Assembly (NCBI GenBank): GCA_934525595.1
Contig: CAKSZJ010000001.1
Span: 1 to 64,000 of the forward strand
Direction of reading: 5' to 3'
DNA: 64,000 nucleotides
Origin: an uncultured Chiayiivirga sp.
Lineage (GTDB): Bacteria; Pseudomonadota; Gammaproteobacteria; Xanthomonadales; Xanthomonadaceae
The notes below the pieces were generated by a model, which was not told where the DNA came from, made no database searches, and was given only the letters and a program-made list of their open reading frames with translations. The position numbers and the translations under genes are program-made. Shown one piece after another: positions 1 through 8,332 of this stretch; position 1 is the first letter of the stretch, and the number at the start of each line of letters is the position of its first letter.

Positions 1-2
1 GG

Positions 3-158
3 GATGCCAGCTTGTTGCCAAGTCGCATCAGAATCGACGAACCACAGAATAAGCCAAATAGCGGGACAGTGAATTTTTGGGATGAATGGCAGAATCCAGT
101 CAAAGATAACCGGCTAGTGATTGCTGTCGATAACTGGCGAAAGCAGAATATTCAATAG
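3..158 (+). CDS. C-terminal end of an unknown protein, cut by the window edge
   Basis: An open frame runs from base 3 to a TAG at 156-158 and gives 51 residues ending in DNWRKQNIQ. The start lies outside the window. The codons are clearly AT-richer than the chromosomal genes further right and resemble those of the hamA gene 108 bases downstream on the same strand. I do not recognise the family. It may be a neighbouring island gene or an upstream partner of the hamA-hamB pair. A chance open frame of this length cannot be excluded, but it is less likely in AT-rich DNA. Confidence 0.45.
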   Translation, partial: DASLLPSRIRIDEPQNKPNSGTVNFWDEWQNPVKDNRLVIAVDNWRKQNIQ

Positions 159-266
159 CCTAAATTTGCCACATTGCATAGATGAAAACCTCAAGTGGTG
201 GCCACTTATTTGGCAAGAAACCAGGAAGTTTCAATTCGGCTTAGCCGTTAATAAACCGGAGGGGGA
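159..266 (+). promoter_or_regulatory. Leader region of the hamA-hamB operon with an inverted repeat
   Basis: This 108-base AT-rich gap separates the partial upstream gene from hamA. It holds a perfect inverted repeat, AAGTGG-TGG-CCACTT, at 193-207. That repeat could be an operator or a weak transcription stop for the upstream gene, though no T-run follows it. A strong ribosome binding site, GGAGGGGG, lies just before the hamA ATG at 267. I could not place a convincing -35/-10 pair. Confidence 0.25.
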
Positions 267-1028
267 ATGATTAATCTTGCGAAGTGGTGCGTTGAATCTG
301 AGGAGACATTTGCGAAGCACAAGTTACGCCGAATGGCCGTTAACGCAGCGACGCAGACGCAAGCGGTCAACGCAATCGCGAAGGCTATACCTGACTACTA
401 CACAGATCCGCAGCGCGTTGCGTCTTTGCTGAAGAAGCTAGGTAAACCGGCTGCTGCTGCCCATGTCGAGCAGAAGCTCCCGACGAAGATTTCCATTCGC
501 TCTGGCGATCTCGGCGAAATTCTTTGCAACGCTTACGTTCTCGAAGCTACGTCTTTCAGCCTCGGCATCAAGCGCCTGCGCTGGAAGGATCATCGCAACA
601 TGTCGATGCGCGGCGAAGACGTGCTTGCCTTTGAGCTGGGGCCGAAGAACAACCGCTTGAAAATCCTCAAGGCTGAAGTGAAAAGCCGGGCCGCAATGAG
701 CACCGCCGTTATCGGTGACGCCAGAGTAGCTCTTTCCGCAAATAGCGAACTTCCATCACCGCATGCACTCGCCTTCGTCGCTGATCGTTCGCACCAGACC
801 GGCGACACAATCCTCGGCGATGCTCTGGACAAGGCTCAACTAGAGGACGGTATCCGACCGTCGCAGGTGTCTCACATGCTCTTCACGTTCTCGGGCAACA
901 ACCCGGTAAAGCTACTGAAAACGAATCTCCAAGCCTATTCGGGTTCAGTGCCGCAGCACTATGTGGGCCTTCATGTCCAAGGGCACCAGGACTTCATCAA
1001 GGCGGTCTTTGCGGCAGTGAGCAAATAA
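267..1028 (+). CDS. hamA: HamA-like nuclease of a Hachiman antiphage system (DUF1837)
   Basis: This 253-residue protein has the layout of the HamA/DUF1837 family, the nuclease effector of Hachiman defence. Three conserved blocks form a PD-(D/E)XK-like active site: G-D-L-G-E (Glu84), R-G-E-D-V (Asp118) and A-E-V-K-S-R (Glu137 and Lys139). In studied Hachiman systems HamA is held inactive by the helicase partner HamB and released to degrade DNA when damaged phage DNA is sensed; that role is transferred here by family. The TAA stop shares its last base with the ATG of hamB, so the two genes are tightly coupled. The start at 267 follows a good ribosome binding site. The AT-richer composition suggests acquisition by transfer. 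AbpA proteins also carry this domain, so an AbpAB-type assignment is the main alternative. Confidence 0.8.
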   Translation: MINLAKWCVESEETFAKHKLRRMAVNAATQTQAVNAIAKAIPDYYTDPQRVASLLKKLGKPAAAAHVEQKLPTKISIRSGDLGEILCNAYVLEATSFSLGIKRLRWKDHRNMSMRGEDVLAFELGPKNNRLKILKAEVKSRAAMSTAVIGDARVALSANSELPSPHALAFVADRSHQTGDTILGDALDKAQLEDGIRPSQVSHMLFTFSGNNPVKLLKTNLQAYSGSVPQHYVGLHVQGHQDFIKAVFAAVSK

Positions 1029-4000
1029 TGGCCGCGACACTTGAAGAACTCAGGACGAGCATCGATGCAGCCACAGTGCCAGGATTCCGTGCCCGTCTGC
1101 TTGCACGGGGGCTGGCACGCGGGATGATCTGGCGCGAGGGCGTGCTGCCTGAGGAGGCGCCGAACTTCGGTCTAGAGTTGTCGGATGACCTGTTGTCCTA
1201 CGGCTACTCACTGCTGCTGCATGGCCTCCGCTACACCGACTTAGGAGGTGATGCTGCGACAGCGCGCAAGGCATTCGAGGTGTCTGCTGAGGCGCTTGAA
1301 GCTGTGGTCGAACGGGGAGCGGCCTATGCCGAGCGTGACTTTCACCGCCTTGTCGCCGCAGCCGCCTACCACCTAGGTCGATTCTCGGCTCGGGCCTACT
1401 CGCTACTATTCAAAGGACTCGCCAAGACAAATCTTTCAACGATGGAGAAGGCGCTGGCCAAGCTCATGCTCCGTGACCTTGATGGCTTGGCTGAGGATAT
1501 TGGTGCATGGTTCGCCGCTGGTCGAGGAAGTGAAGAGGCACTTGTCGCCGCGCTGAGCCAGTCGAACGTGCAAGACAACGGCGTGGGTGCAATAGAGGAA
1601 GAAGCACATGACGGGAGAATCGACGTTGTGCTCATTGCCCTCGAAGACAACTTCATGGCTGCACTGGCGACCGCGACGCTAGCGCTGGAGCGCGGCGATG
1701 AAGCGTTGCTGTCACGAGCACGCGAGCGGCTACAGAACGGCATCGAGGTTGCCGCTGACCTCGAACTCGTACCTGCGTGGTGGATTCATCGCCTGACTAT
1801 CCACCTGCTGGGCGACCTCTGGGACACCAGCTTCCACAAGGTATTACCGCTGGGAGGACTCCCTGGTAGCGATGTCGGCGATTGGGCACGATTGCGCAAG
1901 CTCTTTATCGCTTCTCTCTATCGCAGAAGCAAAGCCGAGATAGAACTCTGGCCATCGCAACTTCAAGCAGCGCGGCGCGTGCTCGATACAGGCGTGAACC
2001 TAGTGCTATCGCTGCCGACCAGTGCCGGCAAGACGCGCATCGCTGAACTGTGCATACTGGCTAGCCTCGCACGCGGCAAGCGAATCGTCTTCGTCACTCC
2101 ACTTCGGGCGCTATCGGCACAGACCGAGGCCGGGCTACGGCGCACGTTCGCCCCACTGGGCAAGACCGTTTCGAGCTTGTACGGCAGCATCGGCGTCAGT
2201 GGAGCCGACGTCGATGCGTTGCGCTCAACGGACATCGTAGTCGCCACACCCGAGAAGCTTGACTTCGCACTGCGCAGTGATTCAACACTGCTAGACGACG
2301 TAGGCCTCGTGGTGCTCGACGAAGGGCACATGATTGGTCTAGGCGAGCGGGAAGTACGCTATGAGGCTCAGATTCAGCGCTTGCTGCGACGTTCCGACGC
2401 GGCCGAGCGACGCATCGTGTGCCTATCGGCAATACTACCTGATGGGAACCAGTTGGAAGACTTCGCGGCTTGGTTGACATGCGACCAAGCTGACGGACTA
2501 ATTAAGGACGACTGGCGCCCAACACGGCTACGCTTCGGCGAGGTTGAATGGAAGGGCCAGCATGCCCAGCTCAGCGTGAGTGTGGGTGACGAGAAGCCCT
2601 TCATCCCGAAGTTCATAGTCGCGAAGAAGCCAAGTCGCGGTCGTGCCAGAAAGCTGTTCCCATCCGACCAAGCGGAGTTGTGCATCGCGACAGCATGGCG
2701 ACTAGTGGAGGAAGGCCAGACTGTCCTCGTGTTCTGTCCGATGCGTCGATCAGTGCTGCCGTTGGCCGCGACCATCATTGAGATGCACAAACGTGGACAC
2801 ATTGATTCGGTGCTTGAGCAACCTGTGTCTGCGCTTACTACGGCACTGGCGGTCGGCGCGGAGTGGTTCGGCCACGATCATGACCTTCTTGCATGCCTGA
2901 GGCTTGGCGTTGCGGTACATCATGGCGCGCTACCCACACCGTACCGCAAAGAGATCGAGCGATTGCTACGTGAGGGTGTACTACGGGTAACAGTATCGTC
3001 ACCGACGCTGGCCCAAGGGCTCAACCTCGCTGCGACTTCACTCATCTTCCGCGGAGTGAGGCGAGGCCGGGATCTCCTCGACATTTCAGAGTTCCGTAAC
3101 GTAGTCGGCAGAGCTGGCCGAGCCTATATTGACGTCGAAGGACTTGTGCTATATCCGATGTTCGATAGACACAGGCAACGGCGAACCGATTGGCAGGATT
3201 TGATCGCGAATCAGGGCGGTCGAGAAATGGAAAGCGGCTTACTCCGGCTGATAGTGGCTTTACTTTCCCGCATGGCGAAGCAAATAGGCACGAGCGATAT
3301 GGGAAAACTTCTCGAATACGTCGCCGGACAGGCCGTGTGGGAATTCTCAGCAATTGCGTCGGAAACGGCTGAAGAGGCGACTGAAGAACGACAACGATGG
3401 GATCGGCATTTGGCGAGCCTGGATACCGCGATCTTTAGCTTGCTTGGCGAATCCGTTGTGTCCTATATGGAGGTGGGAGCCAAACTTGATGAGATGCTAG
3501 TAGCCTCACTTTTCCAGCGGCGCCTTGTCCGCTACAGTGAAGACGTTCGCAAGCTGTTACCTGCGGGTCTTCATTCTCGGGCCAAGTACATCTGGAACAA
3601 CACCACTACTACGCAGCGACGTGGTTACTTCCTGGCTGGTGTTGGATTCACCGCAGGCCAAGCTCTTGATGAGCATGCATCGGAGTTGGAGCACCTGCTT
3701 CTCGCGGCCAACGTGAACGTCGATCTCAACGACGAAGACGAGGCAATAACGGCGATCACGGCTTTCGCCAAAATCGTATTCGACATCGCACCTTTCAAAC
3801 CAGAAAGATTGGTCGCTAACTGGCAGTCCCTGCTCAGGCGATGGCTCCTTGGACAGTCAGTGGTTGATGCCTCGTCCAAGGACAACGACGAGGACATCCA
3901 GTTCATCGAACAGGCGTTCGTCTACAACCTACCCTGGGCAATGGAAGCGGTCCGAGTTCGGGCCGAGGCACATGAGGATATATCCTCTGACGAGGTGAAA

Positions 4001-4525
4001 TTATCGGAGTACCCGCGAGCGAACGCAGTTGCCGCAGTTGAGACGGGTACTCTATCAGTTGCGGCTGCTACGCTGATCAAAGCTGGCTTTGGCTCGCGTC
4101 TTGGTGCGATTCAAGCTATCACGTCCACCGGGGCGAGTTTTGATTCAATGCGCGGTCTGATGGCTTGGCTTGCGTCGGAGGATGTAGTAAATCTTTCTGC
4201 TGCTTTGGATTGGCCGACACCGGAATCGCACGCACTATGGGCTGCGTTCAACGGCCCCGATGGGGTCGAGACCACGCAAACCTGGGATGCGACTGAGTAC
4301 AGGAGCAACATTAAGTGGCACGGCGTTCCAATGCCGCCTGGTACCCCCTTGCGTATTGGCGGTGGGCCTGGGCGGGAGTGCAGCGTATTCACAGCCGATT
4401 TCCAAGAGATTGGTATGCTCAGATGGACACCCAGTAGCAAGGGCTTGATTGTTGCAACAGCGACTGCAAACGCTGCGAAGTTCGATCTTGAATACCTCGG
4501 CCCTGGCAAAGTGACAAGAAAATGA
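1028..4525 (+). CDS. hamB: HamB-like superfamily 2 helicase of a Hachiman antiphage system
   Basis: This 1165-residue protein is a Ski2-like superfamily 2 helicase. A helical N-terminal region of about 320 residues precedes the motor. Walker A is PTSAGKT (330-336) and motif II is DEGH (431-434). Motif III is the variant SAI in place of SAT. Motif VI, GRAGR, is at 694-698. A long C-terminal region of about 450 residues has no recognised catalytic motif. In Hachiman, HamB scans DNA with its ATPase and restrains HamA. Length and motif set fit HamB, and the adjacent DUF1837 gene makes the call much stronger. Translation starts on the last base of the hamA stop. The end at 4525 is followed within 45 bases by a minus-strand pseudogene, so the cassette has two genes unless the truncated upstream gene belongs to it. 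Confidence 0.82.
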   Translation: MAATLEELRTSIDAATVPGFRARLLARGLARGMIWREGVLPEEAPNFGLELSDDLLSYGYSLLLHGLRYTDLGGDAATARKAFEVSAEALEAVVERGAAYAERDFHRLVAAAAYHLGRFSARAYSLLFKGLAKTNLSTMEKALAKLMLRDLDGLAEDIGAWFAAGRGSEEALVAALSQSNVQDNGVGAIEEEAHDGRIDVVLIALEDNFMAALATATLALERGDEALLSRARERLQNGIEVAADLELVPAWWIHRLTIHLLGDLWDTSFHKVLPLGGLPGSDVGDWARLRKLFIASLYRRSKAEIELWPSQLQAARRVLDTGVNLVLSLPTSAGKTRIAELCILASLARGKRIVFVTPLRALSAQTEAGLRRTFAPLGKTVSSLYGSIGVSGADVDALRSTDIVVATPEKLDFALRSDSTLLDDVGLVVLDEGHMIGLGEREVRYEAQIQRLLRRSDAAERRIVCLSAILPDGNQLEDFAAWLTCDQADGLIKDDWRPTRLRFGEVEWKGQHAQLSVSVGDEKPFIPKFIVAKKPSRGRARKLFPSDQAELCIATAWRLVEEGQTVLVFCPMRRSVLPLAATIIEMHKRGHIDSVLEQPVSALTTALAVGAEWFGHDHDLLACLRLGVAVHHGALPTPYRKEIERLLREGVLRVTVSSPTLAQGLNLAATSLIFRGVRRGRDLLDISEFRNVVGRAGRAYIDVEGLVLYPMFDRHRQRRTDWQDLIANQGGREMESGLLRLIVALLSRMAKQIGTSDMGKLLEYVAGQAVWEFSAIASETAEEATEERQRWDRHLASLDTAIFSLLGESVVSYMEVGAKLDEMLVASLFQRRLVRYSEDVRKLLPAGLHSRAKYIWNNTTTTQRRGYFLAGVGFTAGQALDEHASELEHLLLAANVNVDLNDEDEAITAITAFAKIVFDIAPFKPERLVANWQSLLRRWLLGQSVVDASSKDNDEDIQFIEQAFVYNLPWAMEAVRVRAEAHEDISSDEVKLSEYPRANAVAAVETGTLSVAAATLIKAGFGSRLGAIQAITSTGASFDSMRGLMAWLASEDVVNLSAALDWPTPESHALWAAFNGPDGVETTQTWDATEYRSNIKWHGVPMPPGTPLRIGGGPGRECSVFTADFQEIGMLRWTPSSKGLIVATATANAAKFDLEYLGPGKVTRK

Positions 4526-4567
4526 GTCCAGCCGCAACACCATTACCTTTGTCATCACCATGCGTGG

Positions 4568-4885
4568 TCAATAACTTCGGGAACTGGAGATAGAATTTTC
4601 GGTGCCTGGATTGCGCTGTGCGATCTGCAACTGCACCCGCGGCATTGCCGGTTGCAGCCGCGCCATCAATACACCCCTCGGTGGCAAGGCGATTAGGTAC
4701 TCGGCAATATGGATGCTCGACCTGTCCAGTTCCAGCGATTCGATCTGCTCGCGCTTCTTGCTGGTGTAAAGGCTGATCCCCTGCGGCGAGGCTTCTTCCA
4801 TTTCTCGGATTATGGAGGCATCCAAGTCGCTTTCCTACCAGCTATCCCGCAGCGCCACGAAGTCGATGATGCAAGGGGCACTCAT
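4568..4885 (-). pseudogene. Decayed DUF1016 (PDDEXK nuclease) gene, catalytic core deleted
   Basis: Read on the minus strand from an ATG at 4885, the frame begins APCIIDFVALRDSW, meets a TAG at 4837-4835, and continues ESDLDASIIREMEE. The pieces either side of the stop match the DUF1016 pattern, as in the intact copy at 5749-6915 (residues 220-247: EFLDLKDEYSESDLEAALIQ). Directly after EMEE the sequence jumps to a C-terminal block (EYLIALPPRGVLMARLQ). It therefore skips the roughly 75 residues that carry the active site in the intact copy (Asp276, Asp291, Lys293). The piece downstream of the stop could be translated as 85 residues from a TTG at 4825 but would lack the nuclease core. It is distinct in sequence from the intact copy, so it is a relic of a different family member rather than a recent duplicate. 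Confidence 0.7.
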
Positions 4886-4904
4886 CACTGAATCGCCCCT
4901 TTTG

Positions 4905-5414
4905 TCATAACAAGCCATCCTCAGCAAACGACACCGTGCTTACTCCGGCGACTATGACATGATCCAGCGTGCGCACCTCCATCAGCCCCAGCGCCTCCTT
5001 GAGTCGCTGCGTGAGCACCTTGTCGGCACTGCTCGGCTCGGGATTCCCGCTCGGGTGATTGTGCGAGAGGATGACCGCTGCCGCATTGAGCCGCAGCGCC
5101 TCCTTGACCACCTCGCGCGGATACACCGATGCACTGTCGATGGTGCCGTGGAACATCTCCCGGTACTCGATCAGCCGGTGGCGCGTATCCAGAAACAGCA
5201 CCGCAAAGACTTCATGCTCAAAGCCTGCCAGCTTGTTGCGCAGGTATTCCTTGACCAGCGCCGGGGAAGTGAACTCAGCACCACGCTGCATCTTCTGCTC
5301 GATGGCCTGGCGTGCCGCTTCAAGAATTTGATCCACCGATGCCGGCGAGTAGCGCCCCTGGGCGTCACGCACCAGCAAAGCGTCATCGAACAAGGAAAAA
5401 GACAGTTGCGACAT
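4905..5414 (-). CDS. radC: RadC-like JAB/MPN (JAMM) domain protein
   Basis: This 169-residue protein has the JAMM metalloprotease-like fold of the RadC family. Visible ligands are Glu68 and the motif H118-N-H120 followed by Asp131 (SHNHPSGNPEPSSAD). The helix-hairpin-helix N-terminus of full-length chromosomal RadC is missing. Short forms of this kind are typical of integrative elements and genomic islands. Their function is unsettled despite the DNA repair name. The gene lies between two DUF1016 loci and downstream of the integrase on the same strand. It is preceded by a 334-base gap, so it probably has its own promoter. Confidence 0.85.
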   Translation of the reverse strand: MSQLSFSLFDDALLVRDAQGRYSPASVDQILEAARQAIEQKMQRGAEFTSPALVKEYLRNKLAGFEHEVFAVLFLDTRHRLIEYREMFHGTIDSASVYPREVVKEALRLNAAAVILSHNHPSGNPEPSSADKVLTQRLKEALGLMEVRTLDHVIVAGVSTVSFAEDGLL

Positions 5415-5748
5415 GACCGTGCTCCGGTTGCTCGGGCGGAATTGCCCGGAACCGTGGCCAGCACGGCGCAGCGCAAGCAGTCAGGGATCGAAGACGGCCG
5501 ATAGGCCGCAAGCGTGCGAGCACGCGCAGTCATTGACGGCGAGAACGCCGTGATACGGTGAAGGGAACAGCAAGACCGCCTACACCCCACTCAGCCACAC
5601 ACCCGCCGTTGGCAAGTGCGCAGCATGCGCAGGCTCGGATCAACGATCCAGGCCGGAGGCGTCAGGGATCAGCGCCGAATGGCTGTGATTCGGCACGAAG
5701 CACAGGGCGCAGCCCGCGAGCCCGACGGCGGTACGCCGGGACACACGA
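5415..5748. other. Gene-free leader between radC-like and DUF1016 genes
   Basis: No convincing coding frame is seen on either strand in these 334 bases. Two small perfect hairpins are present: GCGTGC-GA-GCACGC at 5513-5526 and ACGGCG-AGAA-CGCCGT at 5537-5552. They lie upstream of the radC-like gene on its own strand and could form part of its leader or mark an old recombination joint. Confidence 0.4.
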
Positions 5749-6915
5749 CTATGGCTTGTCGTCCTTGGGGGACAGCGCGCCGCGAGATTCGAGCAGACGC
5801 CGCGTGTTCTCAAGTTCTTTTTGCAGCAATTCGGCATCCGGCAACACCGTCCGGTAGTTCGCCGCCATCACCTTGGTCGGCAAGCCATCCAGCGCATACC
5901 GCGCCAAAGCATGGCCCTTGTCGGCACACAGGATCAGACCCACCGGCGGGTTCTCATCCGGGTAGGCCCAATGCTCCTTGGCATAGTTGCAGTACATATG
6001 CATCTGCCCCACATCGGCATGCGTCAGGCTGCCCAGCTTCAGGTCGATGATGACCAGGCAGCGCAGCTTCCGATGAAAGAACAGCAGATCGACCCGATAC
6101 CAGGTCTGGTCGATACGCAAGCGCCGCTGCCGCCCGACAAAGGTAAAGCCTTCCCCCAGTTCCAGCAGGAAGTCCTCAAGACGCTGGATCAAGGCCGCTT
6201 CCAGATCGGATTCCGAATATTCGTCCTTGAGGTCGAGGAACTCCAGCACATACGGGTCTTTAATGGCGTCATTGGGCGTGACGGCATCCTCGGGTTTGGC
6301 CACCGACCCCTTGACCAGCATCGCCGCCTTGTCTTTGGACAAGGCCGTGCGCTCGTAGAACTGGCTTCCAATCTGTCGGTCGAGCTGACGCACGCTCCAG
6401 CCGCCTCGCAGCGCCTCGGCCTCGTAGAACTGGCGGGCATGGCCATCCTTGACCGACAACAGCCGGACATAGGCCGACCAGGGCAAGGTGAAAACCTGGG
6501 CCAGTTCGGAGAGGTCGAATTTCCGAGACACCGTCTCGGAATTCTCGATGGGCAGCCCTTCACCAGATTTCCGAGACAGTGTCTCGGAAATTGCCTCAAG
6601 GGGGTAAGCGGCGAAGAAGCGCCGCATGTTCTCCAGGTTGTCCGGGCTGAACCCGCGCCCGAATCGCGCCGTCAGATCGGCGGACAACCTCGCCATCAAC
6701 TGCTCGCCGTAAACGGCCCGCCGTCTGCCTTTTTGCTCGGCTTCGACGATCCGGCGGCCAATCTCCCAATAGCTGGCCGTCATCAGCGCATTGACACTGC
6801 GCGCCGCTGCCTGGCGCGCCGCATCCAGCAGTTCCACGATGCCGCCGTGGATGCCGGCATAGCCAGCCGGTAAGGCGGCGCTTTTCCCCGCCGCTGTAGG
6901 CATCTTCCTTTTCAT
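5749..6915 (-). CDS. DUF1016 (YhcG-type) PDDEXK nuclease domain protein
   Basis: This 388-residue protein has the standard DUF1016 layout. An N-terminal helical, putatively DNA-binding half (about 1-200) is followed by a PDDEXK nuclease domain. Candidate active-site residues are Asp276 (YRVDLLFF) and Asp291-Leu-Lys293 (IIDLKLG). Family members occur in defence islands and next to restriction systems, but the substrate is not established. The ATG overlaps the TGA of the upstream integrase gene by four bases (ATGA at 6915-6912), so the two are translationally coupled. Residues 109-133 contain two short repeats, ISETLSRKS and NSETVSRKF, encoded by palindromic DNA and not part of the usual family core. 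The protein still appears full-length and probably active. Confidence 0.85.
   Translation of the reverse strand: MKRKMPTAAGKSAALPAGYAGIHGGIVELLDAARQAAARSVNALMTASYWEIGRRIVEAEQKGRRRAVYGEQLMARLSADLTARFGRGFSPDNLENMRRFFAAYPLEAISETLSRKSGEGLPIENSETVSRKFDLSELAQVFTLPWSAYVRLLSVKDGHARQFYEAEALRGGWSVRQLDRQIGSQFYERTALSKDKAAMLVKGSVAKPEDAVTPNDAIKDPYVLEFLDLKDEYSESDLEAALIQRLEDFLLELGEGFTFVGRQRRLRIDQTWYRVDLLFFHRKLRCLVIIDLKLGSLTHADVGQMHMYCNYAKEHWAYPDENPPVGLILCADKGHALARYALDGLPTKVMAANYRTVLPDAELLQKELENTRRLLESRGALSPKDDKP
6521..6589. repeat. Two palindromic 21-bp copies inside the DUF1016 gene
   Basis: The perfect inverted repeat TTCCGAGAC-ACC-GTCTCGGAA lies at 6521-6541, and TTCCGAGACA-G-TGTCTCGGAA at 6569-6589. The copies are 48 bases apart, a multiple of three, so both are read in frame and give the related peptides SETVSRK and SETLSRK. 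The arms are identical over nine bases, which points to duplication or repeated insertion of one small palindromic unit. Confidence 0.85.
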
Positions 6916-8111
6916 GCCGTTGCCTCCATAGAGCGGGATGCCCCGGTGATTGCCAGCCGCCTATTCGCCACCAGTTCGGCCGCATCCCGCACCGGCTTGT
7001 CCTCGGTATGAACATAGTGCATAAACATCGCCACGGTCTTGTGACCTGTGAGCTTCATGCCCACCTTGGTCGGCACGCCCGAGTTGGCAATGTCAGTCGT
7101 TGCCCGGTGGCGGATGCCATGCGTGCCAACGTGCGGCACACCAGCGGCCTTGAGCACGCGCGTCCAGCCGCCGTAGTGTTCACCGTGGGTCATGTGCCGA
7201 GTCGGATCGTTGGGCGACGGCAGGACGTAGGGGCAGCCGTCCCGGCGCGGTGCTGTGGACAGCAACCGATAGGCTTCCTCGCTCATGGGCTTGGAAATGC
7301 CGCCGGTCTTGCTGTCAGGCCAGACGACGCGGCGGTTTTCCAGATCAATCCAATCCCATTCGAGCGGGCAGATTTCAGAGCGGCGGGCGGCGAACTCGAA
7401 TTGCAGGCGAATCGCCAGCGGGATGACGTAGTTCTCCAGTCCCTCGGCTTCCAGATGCTCCAGGTGACGGAAGATTCGCACCAGCTCGTCATCCACGATG
7501 AGCCGAGTTTCCTTGCCGGGCGGGTACATCGGGACGTGACGGCACGGATTCGTGCCGTCTGGGCGCAGCCCCCACACTTCGGCCAGGTTGAACATCTTGC
7601 GCAGCACGCCGAAGGTGCGATTCGCCTCGGCCTGCTTGTAGGCCAGCTTCTTCATCAGCGCCGCCACGTCGGGGCGCTTCACGTCCTGCACCTTCATCCT
7701 GCCCATGATCGGGATGATGCAGCGGTCAATGACGCCTTGGTAGCCGCGCTGCGTGCTGGGCTTGTTGCGCTGCTTTGAGTAGTCCTCCATGAAGGTGTGG
7801 CAAAACTCCTTCATGGTCGGTGCCTTGCGGGCGGCATTCTTGGCTGCACTGGGGTCGCCACCCTTGCGCACCTCGGCCAGCCACTCCTGCGCCATCGTGC
7901 GCGCTTGATCGACCGTCAGTTCTCCGTACTGGCCCAAGGCGGGCTTGCGGCGCTCGCCGGCATTCGTGCGGTACTGGAGCATGAACACCTTGCGGCCCAC
8001 CGGGGTGATCTTGCACAGGAAGCCAGGCACTACGGTATCCCGTAGTTCGACGGCCTTGTCTTGGGGTTGTGCCGCATCGACTGCGGACTTGGTGAGCTTG
8101 ATCTTCGCCAT
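6912..8111 (-). CDS. int: Tyrosine recombinase (DUF4102-type island integrase)
   Basis: This 399-residue integrase has the order arm-binding N-terminal domain (DUF4102, about 1-90), core-binding domain (100-195) and catalytic domain (200-370). The catalytic set is visible: Arg243 in AARRSE, Lys268, His331-x-x-Arg334, His357 in GHKT and the nucleophile Tyr366 in FMHY. Such enzymes move genomic islands and prophages, often into tRNA genes. A clear GAGGAG ribosome binding site precedes the ATG at 8111. The coupled DUF1016 gene downstream suggests the two travel together. The tRNA-Arg gene whose 3' end faces the island is 3.8 kb away, so other elements have probably landed between the integrase and its likely att site. 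Confidence 0.92.
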   Translation of the reverse strand: MAKIKLTKSAVDAAQPQDKAVELRDTVVPGFLCKITPVGRKVFMLQYRTNAGERRKPALGQYGELTVDQARTMAQEWLAEVRKGGDPSAAKNAARKAPTMKEFCHTFMEDYSKQRNKPSTQRGYQGVIDRCIIPIMGRMKVQDVKRPDVAALMKKLAYKQAEANRTFGVLRKMFNLAEVWGLRPDGTNPCRHVPMYPPGKETRLIVDDELVRIFRHLEHLEAEGLENYVIPLAIRLQFEFAARRSEICPLEWDWIDLENRRVVWPDSKTGGISKPMSEEAYRLLSTAPRRDGCPYVLPSPNDPTRHMTHGEHYGGWTRVLKAAGVPHVGTHGIRHRATTDIANSGVPTKVGMKLTGHKTVAMFMHYVHTEDKPVRDAAELVANRRLAITGASRSMEATA

Positions 8112-8283
8112 GATGACTCCTCGGAAAGCCCGGTTTCCAAGAGCCGCATGGGAGCCACGCGAGGGGAAGCCGGGTCAAGTTTCGGAAAGCACCGGCATAT
8201 GTTGAACTCGCCTAAGTGATTGATAAACCTGCTGTATCTAGCCTTGGCGTAGTCCAGCGAAATGCCGAGCTAGAGTCATCGTG

Positions 8284-8310
8284 AAACAAAAAAACCGCCC
8301 GCAGGCGGTT
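8284..8310 (-). terminator. Rho-independent terminator for the HTH gene pair
   Basis: On the minus strand, a 7-bp GC-rich stem AACCGCC/GGCGGTT with a four-base loop is followed by seven Ts. It lies 23 bases past the stop codon at 8333 and closes the minus-strand pair at 8333-9024. It also insulates that pair from the integrase operon. Confidence 0.85.
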
Positions 8311-8332
8311 GCTGGCGCTGGGTGCGACGCGC

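Noticed and set aside
4260..4561. Short opposing frames at the end of hamB
   Set aside because: They lie inside or antisense to the hamB C-terminus and show no family resemblance.
8112..8283. Possible attP site in the region upstream of the integrase gene
   Set aside because: I found no repeat of the tRNA-Arg 3' end there; only AT-rich promoter-like sequence is visible.
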